Shown: positions 18,894 to 25,674 of the stretch, one piece after another | Layout of the letters: each line of letters opens with the position of its first letter | Numbering within the stretch: the first letter of the stretch is position 1 | Assembly (NCBI RefSeq): GCF_028743715.1 | Contig: NZ_CP117996.1 | Location: 1,736,001-1,800,000 of the forward strand | Origin: Microbacterium sp. Clip185 | Lineage (GTDB): Bacteria; Actinomycetota; Actinomycetes; Actinomycetales; Microbacteriaceae | Reading direction: 5' to 3' | DNA: 64,000 bases | The notes under the pieces: model-generated | Seen by the model: the letters and a program-made list of their open reading frames with translations, nothing else | What the model was told of the DNA's origin: nothing | Database searches by the model: none | Program-made: the position numbers and the translations under genes

Positions 18894-18899
18894 AGTCTA
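18894..18899 (-). promoter_or_regulatory. Probable -10 element for ettA
   Basis: TAGACT on the minus strand, 9 bases before the ettA ATG. A transcript from here would have a leader of only about 2-3 bases. Confidence 0.45.
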
Positions 18900-18927
18900 G
18901 ACGGCCCCCACCCGCCCCGACGTCGGT

Positions 18928-19416
18928 CTACCAGTCGATGTCGCGCGTGCGACCGAGCAGACACGTGCCGTCGGCGAGCCCCGGTTCGACGACGGCGACC
19001 GTCTCACCGGTGGCGTCCCCGACCTGTCCGATGAGGCACTGCTCCCCCCATCGCACGGAGAACTGGATGCTCTCGGCGGGGTTGCCCACTGTCGACTGAT
19101 CGGGGGTGACCTGCATCGCCGCCTTGTCGAACCCCGCTGCCACGAGGGCATCGATGTAGGCCCGACCGGAGGCCTTGTCCGGCCCGGCCGACACCGCATC
19201 GGCGACGCTCGTGAAGAGGGGCAGGTTGTCGTCGGCGGAGCCTTCGGGTACGAGTGTCGGCGCCGGCGATGGTGCCGGCGTCGAGACAGTGGGCTCCGCC
19301 GAGACGGACACGGTCGGACTCGGCTCGGGCGTGGGCGTGCAGGCCGCCAGTACGACAGCACCGGCCGCGGCAACGAGCACGAGGGCGGACAGACGGACGG
19401 CGCGGGGCGGAGTCAC
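18928..19416 (-). CDS. DUF6993 lipoprotein
   Basis: 162 residues from the GTG at 19416. The N-terminus is a lipoprotein signal: RLSALVLVAAAGAVVLAAC with lipobox LAAC, followed by a Pro/Ser/Thr-rich spacer (about residues 27-58) and a compact C-terminal domain with two further Cys (EQCLIGQVG and GTCLLGRT) that could form a disulfide. The domain matches the actinobacterial DUF6993 group, of unknown function. Anchored to the outer face of the membrane. It has its own leaderless -10 and lies between ssb and ettA on the same strand. Confidence 0.82.
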   Translation of the reverse strand: MTPPRAVRLSALVLVAAAGAVVLAACTPTPEPSPTVSVSAEPTVSTPAPSPAPTLVPEGSADDNLPLFTSVADAVSAGPDKASGRAYIDALVAAGFDKAAMQVTPDQSTVGNPAESIQFSVRWGEQCLIGQVGDATGETVAVVEPGLADGTCLLGRTRDIDW

Positions 19417-19422
19417 GGGGCC

Positions 19423-19428
19423 AGTTTA
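19423..19428 (-). promoter_or_regulatory. Leaderless -10 element for the DUF6993 lipoprotein gene
   Basis: TAAACT on the minus strand followed by 6 bases and GTG at 19416. Confidence 0.55.
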
Positions 19429-19432
19429 GGCG

Positions 19433-19909
19433 TCAGAATGGCGTCTCACCGACGGCCACCTCTTCGCGCACCGCACCGGGCGCCGCCCATCCGTCCTCGT
19501 CGACCGGCCCCGAACCGTGGCCGCCCTCGATCCCGGCGGAGTCTCCCGACCGACCGGCGGTGCGGGTGAACAGGCTCGTCCCCCACCGCAGATCATGGCC
19601 GACGGCCTCTGCCTCGATCTCCGCCGAGACTCCCTTCTTCGTGTCGGTCTCCCACTCCTGCAGCGAGAACCGCCCACTCACCACGACCCTCTCACCCGCG
19701 CCGATCGACCGATGGATGTTCTCGGCGAATCCCCGGTAGGCATTCACGCGGTACCAGCTCGTGTTCCCGTCCACCCATTGCGAGGTCTGCTTGTCCTGGC
19801 GGCGTTCGGTCACTCCCACGCGGAAGCTGACGACCGCGTCGCCGGAGGGCATTCGCCGCAGCTCCGGCGCCGCCGCCACATTGCCGACGATCGTGATGCG
19901 TTCCTTCAT
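19433..19909 (-). CDS. ssb: Single-stranded DNA-binding protein
   Basis: 158 residues from the ATG at 19909, preceded by GGAGA. An OB fold is readable: MKERITIVGNVAAAPELRRM, VVSFRVGVTERR, GNTSWYRVNAYRGFAENI and VVVSGRFSLQEWET. Binds single-stranded DNA in replication, repair and recombination. The C-terminus (VAVGETPF) ends in Pro-Phe but lacks the strongly acidic DDDIPF-type tail of housekeeping SSBs, and the gene is not next to rpsF/rpsR. It is therefore probably an accessory paralogue rather than the main SSB; this cannot be tested without the rest of the genome. Confidence 0.88.
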   Translation of the reverse strand: MKERITIVGNVAAAPELRRMPSGDAVVSFRVGVTERRQDKQTSQWVDGNTSWYRVNAYRGFAENIHRSIGAGERVVVSGRFSLQEWETDTKKGVSAEIEAEAVGHDLRWGTSLFTRTAGRSGDSAGIEGGHGSGPVDEDGWAAPGAVREEVAVGETPF

Positions 19910-19944
19910 GGTGTGTCTCCTCTCGACCGGGCACATGGGACGAT

Positions 19945-19979
19945 GCTGCGGCGCCCGGGTGCCCGACGGGCGCCGCAGC
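19945..19979 (-). promoter_or_regulatory. 13-bp GC-rich hairpin upstream of ssb
   Basis: Perfect inverted repeat, arms 19945-19957 and 19967-19979 with a 9-base loop, 36 bases before the ssb start. Could be part of the ssb 5' leader or an operator-like palindrome. The rest of the 216-base divergent interval (19910-20125) shows a candidate TAGCGT at 20096-20101 for the plus-strand gene and nothing else I can name. Confidence 0.45.
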
Positions 19980-20125
19980 GGAAGCAACTGTGCCGTGCGG
20001 AGCGGATCTCGACTTCCTCCGGTGCGCTGGATGCGGCGAAACCGCCGTCCACTGCACGCTGGGGAGGAGCGAAGTCGCCGTGTCGGTGGCCGTCGATAGC
20101 GTCGGAACGACGAAGGGATGACCGA

Positions 20126-20356
20126 ATGAACGCACCGACGCACACCGCGACGAATCCGTGTCTCGTCGCCCTCGGGATCGATCGGTGGCGCGTGCTCGAT
20201 CCGGCCGGAGCCGTGATCGGCCTCATCGATGCACGGTCAGGCGCGGAGGGCATGCGCTACCGCGCCCGTCGTTATCGGTGGTCGTCGCGCGCCTTCATCG
20301 ACGTCGGTGAGTTCTGGCGGCGCGAAGACGCCGTTGCGGTGCTCCGACGCGGCTGA
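20126..20356 (+). CDS. Small hypothetical protein, 76 aa
   Basis: Not recognised. The ATG at 20126 gives a basic 76-residue product with no membrane segment. The C-terminal half is Arg/Trp-rich (RYRARRYRWSSRAF) and ends FWRREDAVAVLRRG. GAAGGGA lies about 8 bases upstream and a TAGCGT hexamer about 25 bases upstream. The core (WRVLDPAGAVIGLIDARS) alternates like a small beta sheet. It is convergent with the MocR-type regulator gene, 4 bases apart. The high-GC background makes short frames common, but codon third-position GC and the ribosome-binding site favour a real gene. Confidence 0.6.
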   Translation: MNAPTHTATNPCLVALGIDRWRVLDPAGAVIGLIDARSGAEGMRYRARRYRWSSRAFIDVGEFWRREDAVAVLRRG

Positions 20357-20360
20357 GCTC

Positions 20361-21788
20361 TCACACGACCGCGTCGAGCGCGCCTTCTCGCACGGTCGCG
20401 GCTCCCCGGGTGGTCCGACGCCAGGCGTGCGCGATCCCGTCGACGGCGCGCTCGAGGTCGGATGCACCGGCGGTGAAGGGGATGCGCAGGTTCTTCTCGA
20501 ATCCGCCGTCGACCCCGAAACGGGGCCCCGCCGACAAGAGGACGCCCTCGGCGCGCGCGGCGAGCACGAGCGCGCTGCTGAACGGTCGGTCGAGCTCCAC
20601 CCACAGCGCCACGCCGCCGTCGACCGCCGGAACGATCCACTCCGGAAGCTGCTCCGCCAGCGCCGCGCGCACGGTGTCGCGTCCCGAGCGCAGAAGATGC
20701 GCGCGCTGAGCGATCACCTCGGGCAGATGCGGCAGGAGGAGCGTCGCGACGTGCTGCTCCCAGTCAGGAGTTCCCAGCTCGATCGGAAATCGCGCCGCGA
20801 TGAGTCGGCGGATGAGCTGCTCGTCGGCCCGCACCCAACCGACGCGGAGCCCACCCCAGACCGTCTTTCCGAACGAGCCGACACGCACGATCTCTTCGTG
20901 TTGACGGCCCGCACCGAAAGGCGGGGGTTCGGTCGCGCGGTCGATGTCGAGATCGGCCGTGGTCTCGTCGACGATGAGCGTCGTTCCGGCGCGCTCCGCA
21001 GCCGTCACGAACAGCTCGCGCTCGACCCCTGTCATCGATCGCCCCGTCGGATTCTGGAAGTCCGGCATCAGGTACGCGAGGCTGGGTCGCACGCGCGCGA
21101 ACACCTGCTCGGCCCGGTCCAGATCCCACCCTTCGTCGGGGGTCACCGGAACACTCACGAGTCGGGCGCCGGCAGAACGGAGCGCCTCGGCGGCGTGCGG
21201 ATAGGTCGGGCTCTCGATGAGCACCCGATCACCGCGACGCACGAGCACTGTCGCCAAGAGATGCAGGGCGCTCTGCGCGCCGCTCGTGATCAAGATCTGC
21301 GCGGATGTGGTCGAAATGCCGCGTCGCGTGTACTGATCGGCCAACGCGGCGCGCAGTTCCTCGCGGCCGACGACGTCGTAGCCGGGTCGGGCCAGAAGGG
21401 AGGGCGCCTGCGTCGCAGCCTCGGCGAAGACACCCGCCAGGCCGGGCCACGCGGCCGGGCTCGCCTGCTGAAGATCGATGGCGCGCGGGTCGGAGATCGT
21501 TCTGGTGGCGGCGCGCTGCGGCGCCGCCTGCGTGACACTGCCCGAGCCGCGGAGGCTGCGGATGTGGCCGCTGTCGCGAAGGCTGCGGTAGGCGGCCGCG
21601 ACCGTCGTGCGGCTGACGCCGAGCACGGTGGCGAGCTCCCTCTCTGCGGGTAGCGCGGTCCCGGCGGGGAGCCTGTTGTCGAGACACAGCAGGCGAATAC
21701 CGTCCGCCAATGCCTCGTACGCGGGTTCGCTCGTGCGCCACCCACCCAGCCTCGCTGTCAGAGCACGCGCGCTCACTCGGGAGTCCAT
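20361..21788 (-). CDS. MocR-type PLP-dependent transcriptional regulator (YczR-like)
   Basis: 475 residues. The N-terminal GntR winged helix (about residues 15-85) shows NRLPAGTALPAERELA and VSRTTVAAAYRSLRDSGHI. It is fused to a fold-type I aminotransferase-like domain with SGAQSALHLLA, MPDFQNPTGRSM, DETTADLD and the PLP-binding Lys in GSFGKTVWGGLRVGW. MocR proteins use the aminotransferase domain as an effector sensor. The gene is divergent from a yczE-type membrane gene, the hallmark of the YczR subgroup, so it probably controls that gene. The start at 21788 (MDSRVSARA) is 7 bases after a TAGACT hexamer, indicating a leaderless mRNA. Confidence 0.9.
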   Translation of the reverse strand: MDSRVSARALTARLGGWRTSEPAYEALADGIRLLCLDNRLPAGTALPAERELATVLGVSRTTVAAAYRSLRDSGHIRSLRGSGSVTQAAPQRAATRTISDPRAIDLQQASPAAWPGLAGVFAEAATQAPSLLARPGYDVVGREELRAALADQYTRRGISTTSAQILITSGAQSALHLLATVLVRRGDRVLIESPTYPHAAEALRSAGARLVSVPVTPDEGWDLDRAEQVFARVRPSLAYLMPDFQNPTGRSMTGVERELFVTAAERAGTTLIVDETTADLDIDRATEPPPFGAGRQHEEIVRVGSFGKTVWGGLRVGWVRADEQLIRRLIAARFPIELGTPDWEQHVATLLLPHLPEVIAQRAHLLRSGRDTVRAALAEQLPEWIVPAVDGGVALWVELDRPFSSALVLAARAEGVLLSAGPRFGVDGGFEKNLRIPFTAGASDLERAVDGIAHAWRRTTRGAATVREGALDAVV

Positions 21789-21851
21789 GCGTGCCAGTCT
21801 ATTCAGATTGGCCTCTTTGCCAGGAGCCAATTATCGACTGTCCTGGGAAAC
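21789..21851. promoter_or_regulatory. yczR-yczE intergenic control region
   Basis: 63 bases between divergent starts. Contains the minus-strand -10 TAGACT (21801-21796) for the regulator and an inverted pair ATTGGC (21807-21812) / GCCAAT (21826-21831) spaced by 13 bases, with a further GCCA between them. The pair lies where a repressor or activator could cover both promoters, so it is a candidate operator. No clear -10 for yczE was found. Confidence 0.5.
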
Positions 21852-22484
21852 ATGACCACACGACTGATCCGTCTCGTCGTCGGCTTGGCGATCTACGGGG
21901 CCGGCGAAGCGCTCATCGTGCGCGCGGGGCTCGGCGTGGATCCCTGGACGGTACTCGCCCAGGGCATCGCTCTGCACACCGGATGGGGTATCGGGTGGAT
22001 CGTCAACCTCCTGGGCCTCGCCGTCATGCTGGCATGGATCCCCCTGCGACAGCGCCCCGGCGTCGGAACAGTCGCGAATATCCTTCTGCTGGGAACGAGC
22101 ATGCAGGTCGTGCTGGATCTCGTGCCCGAAGCCCGCGGGATCCTGATCCAGGTGCTCATGCTTCTCGGCGGTATCGTCCTGGTCGCTTTCGCCACGGGCC
22201 TGTACATCAGCGCCGGCCTCGGACCCGGTCCGCGCGACGGACTGATGACCGGCCTTCATGCGCGCTTCGGCGTCCCCATCTGGATCGCGCGGGCCAGCAT
22301 CGAGCTGACGGTCCTCGGTGCGGGGTGGTTGCTCGGAGGCACCGCGGGTGTGGGAACGGTCGCCTTCGCGCTGCTCATCGGGCCCCTCGTGCACCGCGCA
22401 CTGCCCCTGCTGGCGCGACGTCAGCGCGCGGCGCCCGTGTCGATCAGTGCTGACGGAACTCCGGCCACGTCGAGCCGGGCTTGA
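21852..22484 (+). CDS. YczE/YitT-family membrane protein
   Basis: 210 residues with four to five hydrophobic segments: RLVVGLAIYGAGEALIV, IGWIVNLLGLAVMLAWI, TVANILLLGTSMQVVLDL, ILIQVLMLLGGIVLVAFAT and GTVAFALLIGPLVH. The family signature is visible in AGLGVDPWTVLAQGIA and GLGPGPRDGLMTGL. YczE proteins have no established transport substrate. Paired divergently with the MocR-type gene, which likely regulates it. The last 41 bases overlap, tail to tail, the next minus-strand gene. The final about 15 residues (PVSISADGTPATSSRA) are hydrophilic and variable. Confidence 0.87.
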   Translation: MTTRLIRLVVGLAIYGAGEALIVRAGLGVDPWTVLAQGIALHTGWGIGWIVNLLGLAVMLAWIPLRQRPGVGTVANILLLGTSMQVVLDLVPEARGILIQVLMLLGGIVLVAFATGLYISAGLGPGPRDGLMTGLHARFGVPIWIARASIELTVLGAGWLLGGTAGVGTVAFALLIGPLVHRALPLLARRQRAAPVSISADGTPATSSRA

Positions 22485-22647
22485 GGTGCGCACGCAACGC
22501 GCCCTTGGCGATCTCCATACTCGGATAGCTGCCGAGACGCTCGTCCGCACCGCTCATGGTGACGGTGTATCCCCCGGCGTCCTTGCGGATGCTGCCCACG
22601 ACACCCGTGTCTCCATACGCCACCCACAGCGCTTCGGTCGTGCTCAT
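22444..22647 (-). CDS. Small conserved hypothetical protein, 67 aa
   Basis: A 67-residue product, MSTTEALWVAYGDTG onward, preceded by a near-perfect AAGGAGG six bases before the ATG and by TAGCGT (22676-22681) as a probable -10 giving a leader of about 22 bases. It has a single compact domain with GGYTVTMSGADERLGSYPSM and ALRAHLKPGSTWPEF. Short proteins of this type occur in Microbacteriaceae, sometimes labelled methyltransferase, which the sequence does not support. It overlaps the 3' end of yczE on the other strand. Confidence 0.78.
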   Translation of the reverse strand: MSTTEALWVAYGDTGVVGSIRKDAGGYTVTMSGADERLGSYPSMEIAKGALRAHLKPGSTWPEFRQH

Positions 22648-22733
22648 GCCGAACCTCCTTGTCCGTCTGCGCCCGACGCTACGCTCTCGCGCGTCCGCGC
22701 ACCAGGCCCGCCGCGCTACTCTGGATTGCGCAA

Positions 22734-22806
22734 CCCCCCGTAGCTCAGCGGATAGAGCAGCAGCCTTCTAATCTGTCGGTCGCAGGTTCGATTCCTGCCG
22801 GGGGGA
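22734..22806 (+). tRNA. tRNA-Arg (anticodon TCT)
   Basis: The acceptor stem CCCCCCG (22734-22740) pairs with CGGGGGG (22799-22805), with discriminator A at 22806. D-arm GCTC/GAGC, anticodon loop CTTCTAA (anticodon TCT, reads AGA and AGG), T-arm GCAGG-TTCGATT-CCTGC. No CCA is encoded. TACTCT at 22717-22722 is a plausible -10 element. Confidence 0.93.
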
Positions 22807-22855
22807 CGACCGTCTCCGACCCGTCCGTGTCGGGACACGCGAGGAGGATGTGCAC

Positions 22856-23479
22856 GTGAGTACGACCGATGGCGACCGGCTGGTGTGGATCGACTGCGAA
22901 ATGACGGGTCTCGACCCGCACGTCGACGAGCTCGTCGAGATCGCGATCGTCGTCACCGACTTCGAGCTCAACGTCCTCGACGAGGGCTTCCAGATCGTCA
23001 TCCGCCCCGACGCTTCTGCGCTGGCGAACATGAACGACTTCGTCACCGAGATGCACAGATCATCGGGTCTTCTCGACGAGATCCCGACCGGCGTGAGCGT
23101 CGCCGAAGCCGAGTTCCAAGCACTCGAGTACGTGCAGCGGTTCGCGCCGATCGAGGGCAAGTCGCCACTCGCGGGCAACACCATCGGCACGGACCGCGCT
23201 TTCCTCGCGCGCTACATGCCCCGACTCGACCGCTGGCTGCACTACCGCAACGTCGATGTGTCCAGCATCAAGGAGCTCGCGCGCCGCTGGTATCCGCGGG
23301 TGTACTTCAACGCGCCCGCCAAGAACGGCGGCCACCGGGCCCTCGCCGACATCCGGGAATCGATCCGGGAGCTCGCCTACTACCGCGAAGCCGTCTTCGT
23401 CTCGCAGCCCGGTCCGTCCAGTGACGACGCGAAGTCTGTCGCGGCCAGCGTCGTGTCATCATTTGCCTCCGAGGTGTGA
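22856..23479 (+). CDS. orn: Oligoribonuclease
   Basis: 207 residues from the GTG at 22856; GAGGAGG at 22841-22847 is 8 bases away, whereas an upstream in-frame GTG at 22850 would be only 2 bases from it. A DEDDh 3'-5' exonuclease that degrades 2-5 nt RNA fragments and the c-di-nucleotide breakdown product pGpG. Motifs: Exo[12 protein letters not shown] (Asp, Glu), ExoII around [17 protein letters not shown], Exo[17 protein letters not shown] (His, Asp). It lies between two tRNA genes. The C-terminal about 25 residues after YYREAVF are variable. Confidence 0.95.
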   Translation: MSTTDGDRLVWIDCEMTGLDPHVDELVEIAIVVTDFELNVLDEGFQIVIRPDASALANMNDFVTEMHRSSGLLDEIPTGVSVAEAEFQALEYVQRFAPIEGKSPLAGNTIGTDRAFLARYMPRLDRWLHYRNVDVSSIKELARRWYPRVYFNAPAKNGGHRALADIRESIRELAYYREAVFVSQPGPSSDDAKSVAASVVSSFASEV

Positions 23480-23515
23480 GAGAATCGTTTGGTTGCCCGC
23501 GAGAGCGGGAGACAT

Positions 23516-23589
23516 GGTGGCTATAGCTCAGTTGGTAGAGCACCGCGTTGTGGTCGCGGGGGTCGCGGGTTCAAGCCCCGTTAGCCACC
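23516..23589 (+). tRNA. tRNA-His (anticodon GTG)
   Basis: Acceptor GTGGCTA (23517-23523) pairs with TAGCCAC (23582-23588); the extra 5' G at 23516 can face discriminator C at 23589, the tRNA-His hallmark. Anticodon stem CGCG/CGCG with loop TTGTGGT (GTG), and T-loop TTCAAGC. Confidence 0.93.
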
Positions 23590-23625
23590 CCACTTCTTTC
23601 CTCCACTGCGAGGCAGGGTCGCCTG

Positions 23626-23976
23626 ATGCTTGAGATGGATCGCGAGAATTTCGAACGCCTCGTCGTCGAAGAGCTCGACCGCCTCCCCGACGACATGGTC
23701 GACGGGCTCGACAATGTCGTGTTCGTGGTGGAAGACCGTTCGGACGATGAACAGGGCGAGCTGTTCGGTCTGTATGACGGGTGGGCGCTCACCGAGCGCG
23801 ACCGCTACGGCGTCGGCGAGCTGCCCGATCGGATCGTGGTGTATCGGGAGCCGCACCTGAACGCCTGCGCCGACGAACAGGAGCTCCGCGAGGAGGTGCA
23901 CACGACGCTGGTCCACGAGATCGCGCACTTCTACGGCATCGATGACGCACGCCTGCACGAGCTGGGATGGGCGTGA
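23626..23976 (+). CDS. Zincin-like metallopeptidase family protein (DUF1025-type)
   Basis: 116 residues (MLEMDRENFERLVVEELD onward); an alternative start three codons later is possible. The zinc motif HEIAHFYGIDD near the C-terminus is HExxH followed by Gly and Asp, as in minigluzincin-type small metallopeptidases. An acidic N-terminal helix, then VVFVVEDRSDDEQGELFGLYDG and PDRIVVYREPHL, precede the catalytic helix. Function in the cell is unknown. Its TGA overlaps the clpS ATG (TGATG), and this gene pair is common in actinobacteria. Confidence 0.88.
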   Translation: MLEMDRENFERLVVEELDRLPDDMVDGLDNVVFVVEDRSDDEQGELFGLYDGWALTERDRYGVGELPDRIVVYREPHLNACADEQELREEVHTTLVHEIAHFYGIDDARLHELGWA

Positions 23977-24278
23977 TGGCGACGTTCGCAAGCCCCGAGG
24001 TCGACGAACACCTGGACCTCAGCGCTGCCGGGGCCCTCGACCCGCACTGGCAGACCGTGGTCTGGAACGACCCTGTCAACCTGATGAGCTATGTCGTCCG
24101 CGTCTTCCGTGAGTACTTCGGCTTCTCTCGCGAGGAGGCGACGCGCCTCATGATGGCGGTGCACCACGACGGACATGCCGTCGTCGCAGAAGGGATGCGG
24201 GAGCAGATGGAGCTGCATGCGCAGGCGATGCACGACTACGGGCTCTGGGCCACCGTCCGACGGGCACCGGGCGCATGA
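23976..24278 (+). CDS. clpS: ATP-dependent Clp protease adaptor ClpS
   Basis: 100 residues from the ATG at 23976 (MATFASPEVDEH). ClpS delivers N-degron substrates with bulky N-terminal residues to ClpCP/ClpAP. The core WQTVVWNDPVNLMSYVVRVF is the conserved substrate-binding segment (Asn-Asp in VWNDPVN), followed by FGFSREEATRLMMAVHHDGHAVV with the paired His. Translationally coupled on both sides: TGATG with the metallopeptidase and ATGA with DUF2017. Confidence 0.94.
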   Translation: MATFASPEVDEHLDLSAAGALDPHWQTVVWNDPVNLMSYVVRVFREYFGFSREEATRLMMAVHHDGHAVVAEGMREQMELHAQAMHDYGLWATVRRAPGA

Positions 24279-24766
24279 GCGATGCGGTCGTCATCTCTTT
24301 CACTCGCGTCGAAGCCGTGCATCTTCGCGGCCTCGTCGGACAGTTCGTCGATCTGCTGTCGGATGCGGACGCCGCATCCGATCCTGCCGTCTCACGACTG
24401 ACGCCCTCGGCATATCCCGACGATGCCGCGTCAGCCGATCAGTTCCGCGCGGCGACCCGCGCGGACCTCCTGCGACGACGCAGCGAGGAGGCGGCCACGG
24501 TCCTCGCGGATCTGGCCAGCGCGGGCGAGCTGGACCCCGCCGACGATCACGCCTTCGACGAGGCCCTCACACAGATGGAGATCTCACTCGAGCCGCGCCA
24601 GGTGGCGGCGTGGCTGCGAACTCTCAATGCGGCGCGGCTCGTCCTGGCCGAGCGACTGGGAATCGACGACGAAGACGATCACCCGGCGGATGATCCCCGC
24701 TTCGGCGTGTACGAATGGCTCGGCTACCGACTCGAGCTGCTCATCGGGGCCACAGAAGACGTCTGA
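24275..24766 (+). CDS. DUF2017 family protein
   Basis: 163 residues, helical and acidic, starting MSDAVVISFTRVEAVHLRGL. DUF2017 is a conserved actinobacterial family almost always found directly after clpS, as here with a 4-base overlap, so a role with the Clp system has been suggested by context only. Recognisable segments are LVGQFVDLLSD, RLTPSAYPDDAASADQFR, and the C-terminal ARLVLAERLGIDDEDD and YEWLGYRLELLI. No catalytic motif or membrane helix is visible. Confidence 0.85.
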   Translation: MSDAVVISFTRVEAVHLRGLVGQFVDLLSDADAASDPAVSRLTPSAYPDDAASADQFRAATRADLLRRRSEEAATVLADLASAGELDPADDHAFDEALTQMEISLEPRQVAAWLRTLNAARLVLAERLGIDDEDDHPADDPRFGVYEWLGYRLELLIGATEDV

Positions 24767-24767
24767 A

Positions 24768-25307
24768 TCACGCGCGCGCCACGTGCGTCGCGAGTGACCG
24801 CGGGTCGTTCAGACCCAGATGCTCCCGTTCCTGCGTGGCCCACCGCTCCCAATGCGGCGCGTAGGTTTCACCATCACGGCGCAATGCCCGCTCGCGTCGC
24901 ACGGTGTCGTCCGCCTCCACCCACACGCGCACCGGCGTCACAGCTGCCGCCGTCGGCGTGAGAATCCCCGAGCCTTCGACGATCAGTGCTGTTCCGGCCG
25001 CGATCTCGTGCCACGCCGCAGGCTCGTCCGCGTTCCAGTCCCAGCCCTGCCACCGGCCATGCCGACCCTGCGCGAGAGGCACCAGCACACCGCTGATCGC
25101 CGCGTCCGCACCGCGACGCAGTCCATCCCAGCCCGGATAGAGCTGATCGAGCGACAGGACACGGAAGGCAGGCCGTGCCGCTGCGAGTCGCCGCGCGAGC
25201 GTCGTCTTACCGGCACCTGAGCGACCGTCGATGACGACAAGACCGCTCGCGCCGCACGCATCGACGGATGCGGCGATGTCGGCCAGCGATGCGCCGACCT
25301 GCGGCAC
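24768..25307 (-). CDS. Uridine kinase-like P-loop ATPase
   Basis: 179 residues from the GTG at 25307, one base after the stop of the GerW-like gene. Walker A is GRSGAGKTTLARRLA; LSLDQLYPGWDG and ALIVEGSGILT match the substrate and second-acid segments of small nucleoside/nucleotide kinases, and the Arg-rich [15 protein letters not shown] resembles a lid. Annotated in relatives as 'AAA family ATPase' or 'uridine kinase'. The phosphate acceptor is not known. Ends 2 bases from convergent DUF2017. Confidence 0.78.
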   Translation of the reverse strand: MPQVGASLADIAASVDACGASGLVVIDGRSGAGKTTLARRLAAARPAFRVLSLDQLYPGWDGLRRGADAAISGVLVPLAQGRHGRWQGWDWNADEPAAWHEIAAGTALIVEGSGILTPTAAAVTPVRVWVEADDTVRRERALRRDGETYAPHWERWATQEREHLGLNDPRSLATHVARA

Positions 25308-25308
25308 G

Positions 25309-25629
25309 TTACTTCTTGAGGGCGCGGATCACGCGGCTCAGCGCGCGGCCGGCGACGAAGACGAACGGAATCGCCACCGCGAGAAGCGACACCAGGTTCG
25401 GCTCGAAGCGAAGGTCGTCACCCTTGCGGATGTAGGCGCCCAACGGAACGGTGTAGCCCCCGCCGCCACCGCCTTCGTTGCCGCTGTCGTCGGAGCCGCC
25501 TCCGAAACCGTGCCACGACAGTGCGACCGGGATGAAGCGCACGCCGTCGACGTCCTGCTGTTCGCCGTAGACGGAGGTGACGCCGAGCGATGCGGACTGT
25601 TTACCGAGATCGAGAACGAAGTTGGCCAT
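25309..25629 (-). CDS. GerW/YtfJ-like protein
   Basis: 106 residues from the ATG at 25629. LGVTSVYGEQQDVDGVRFIPVALSW followed by a Gly-rich loop (six consecutive Gly) and YTVPLGAYIRKGDDLRFEPN follows the pattern of the YtfJ/GerW spore-protein family. It also has a C-terminal hydrophobic segment (VSLLAVAIPFVFVAGRALSRV) that could anchor it in the membrane. In non-sporulating actinomycetes these proteins have no assigned role. A TAGCGT hexamer 7 bases before the ATG suggests a leaderless transcript. One base separates it from the P-loop kinase. Confidence 0.75.
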   Translation of the reverse strand: MANFVLDLGKQSASLGVTSVYGEQQDVDGVRFIPVALSWHGFGGGSDDSGNEGGGGGGYTVPLGAYIRKGDDLRFEPNLVSLLAVAIPFVFVAGRALSRVIRALKK

Positions 25630-25636
25630 GTCCCCC

Positions 25637-25642
25637 ACGCTA
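25637..25642 (-). promoter_or_regulatory. Leaderless -10 element for the GerW-like gene
   Basis: TAGCGT on the minus strand followed by 7 bases and ATG at 25629. Confidence 0.55.
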
Positions 25643-25674
25643 ACGGCAGAAACGCATGGCACCTACGCCTTGAC

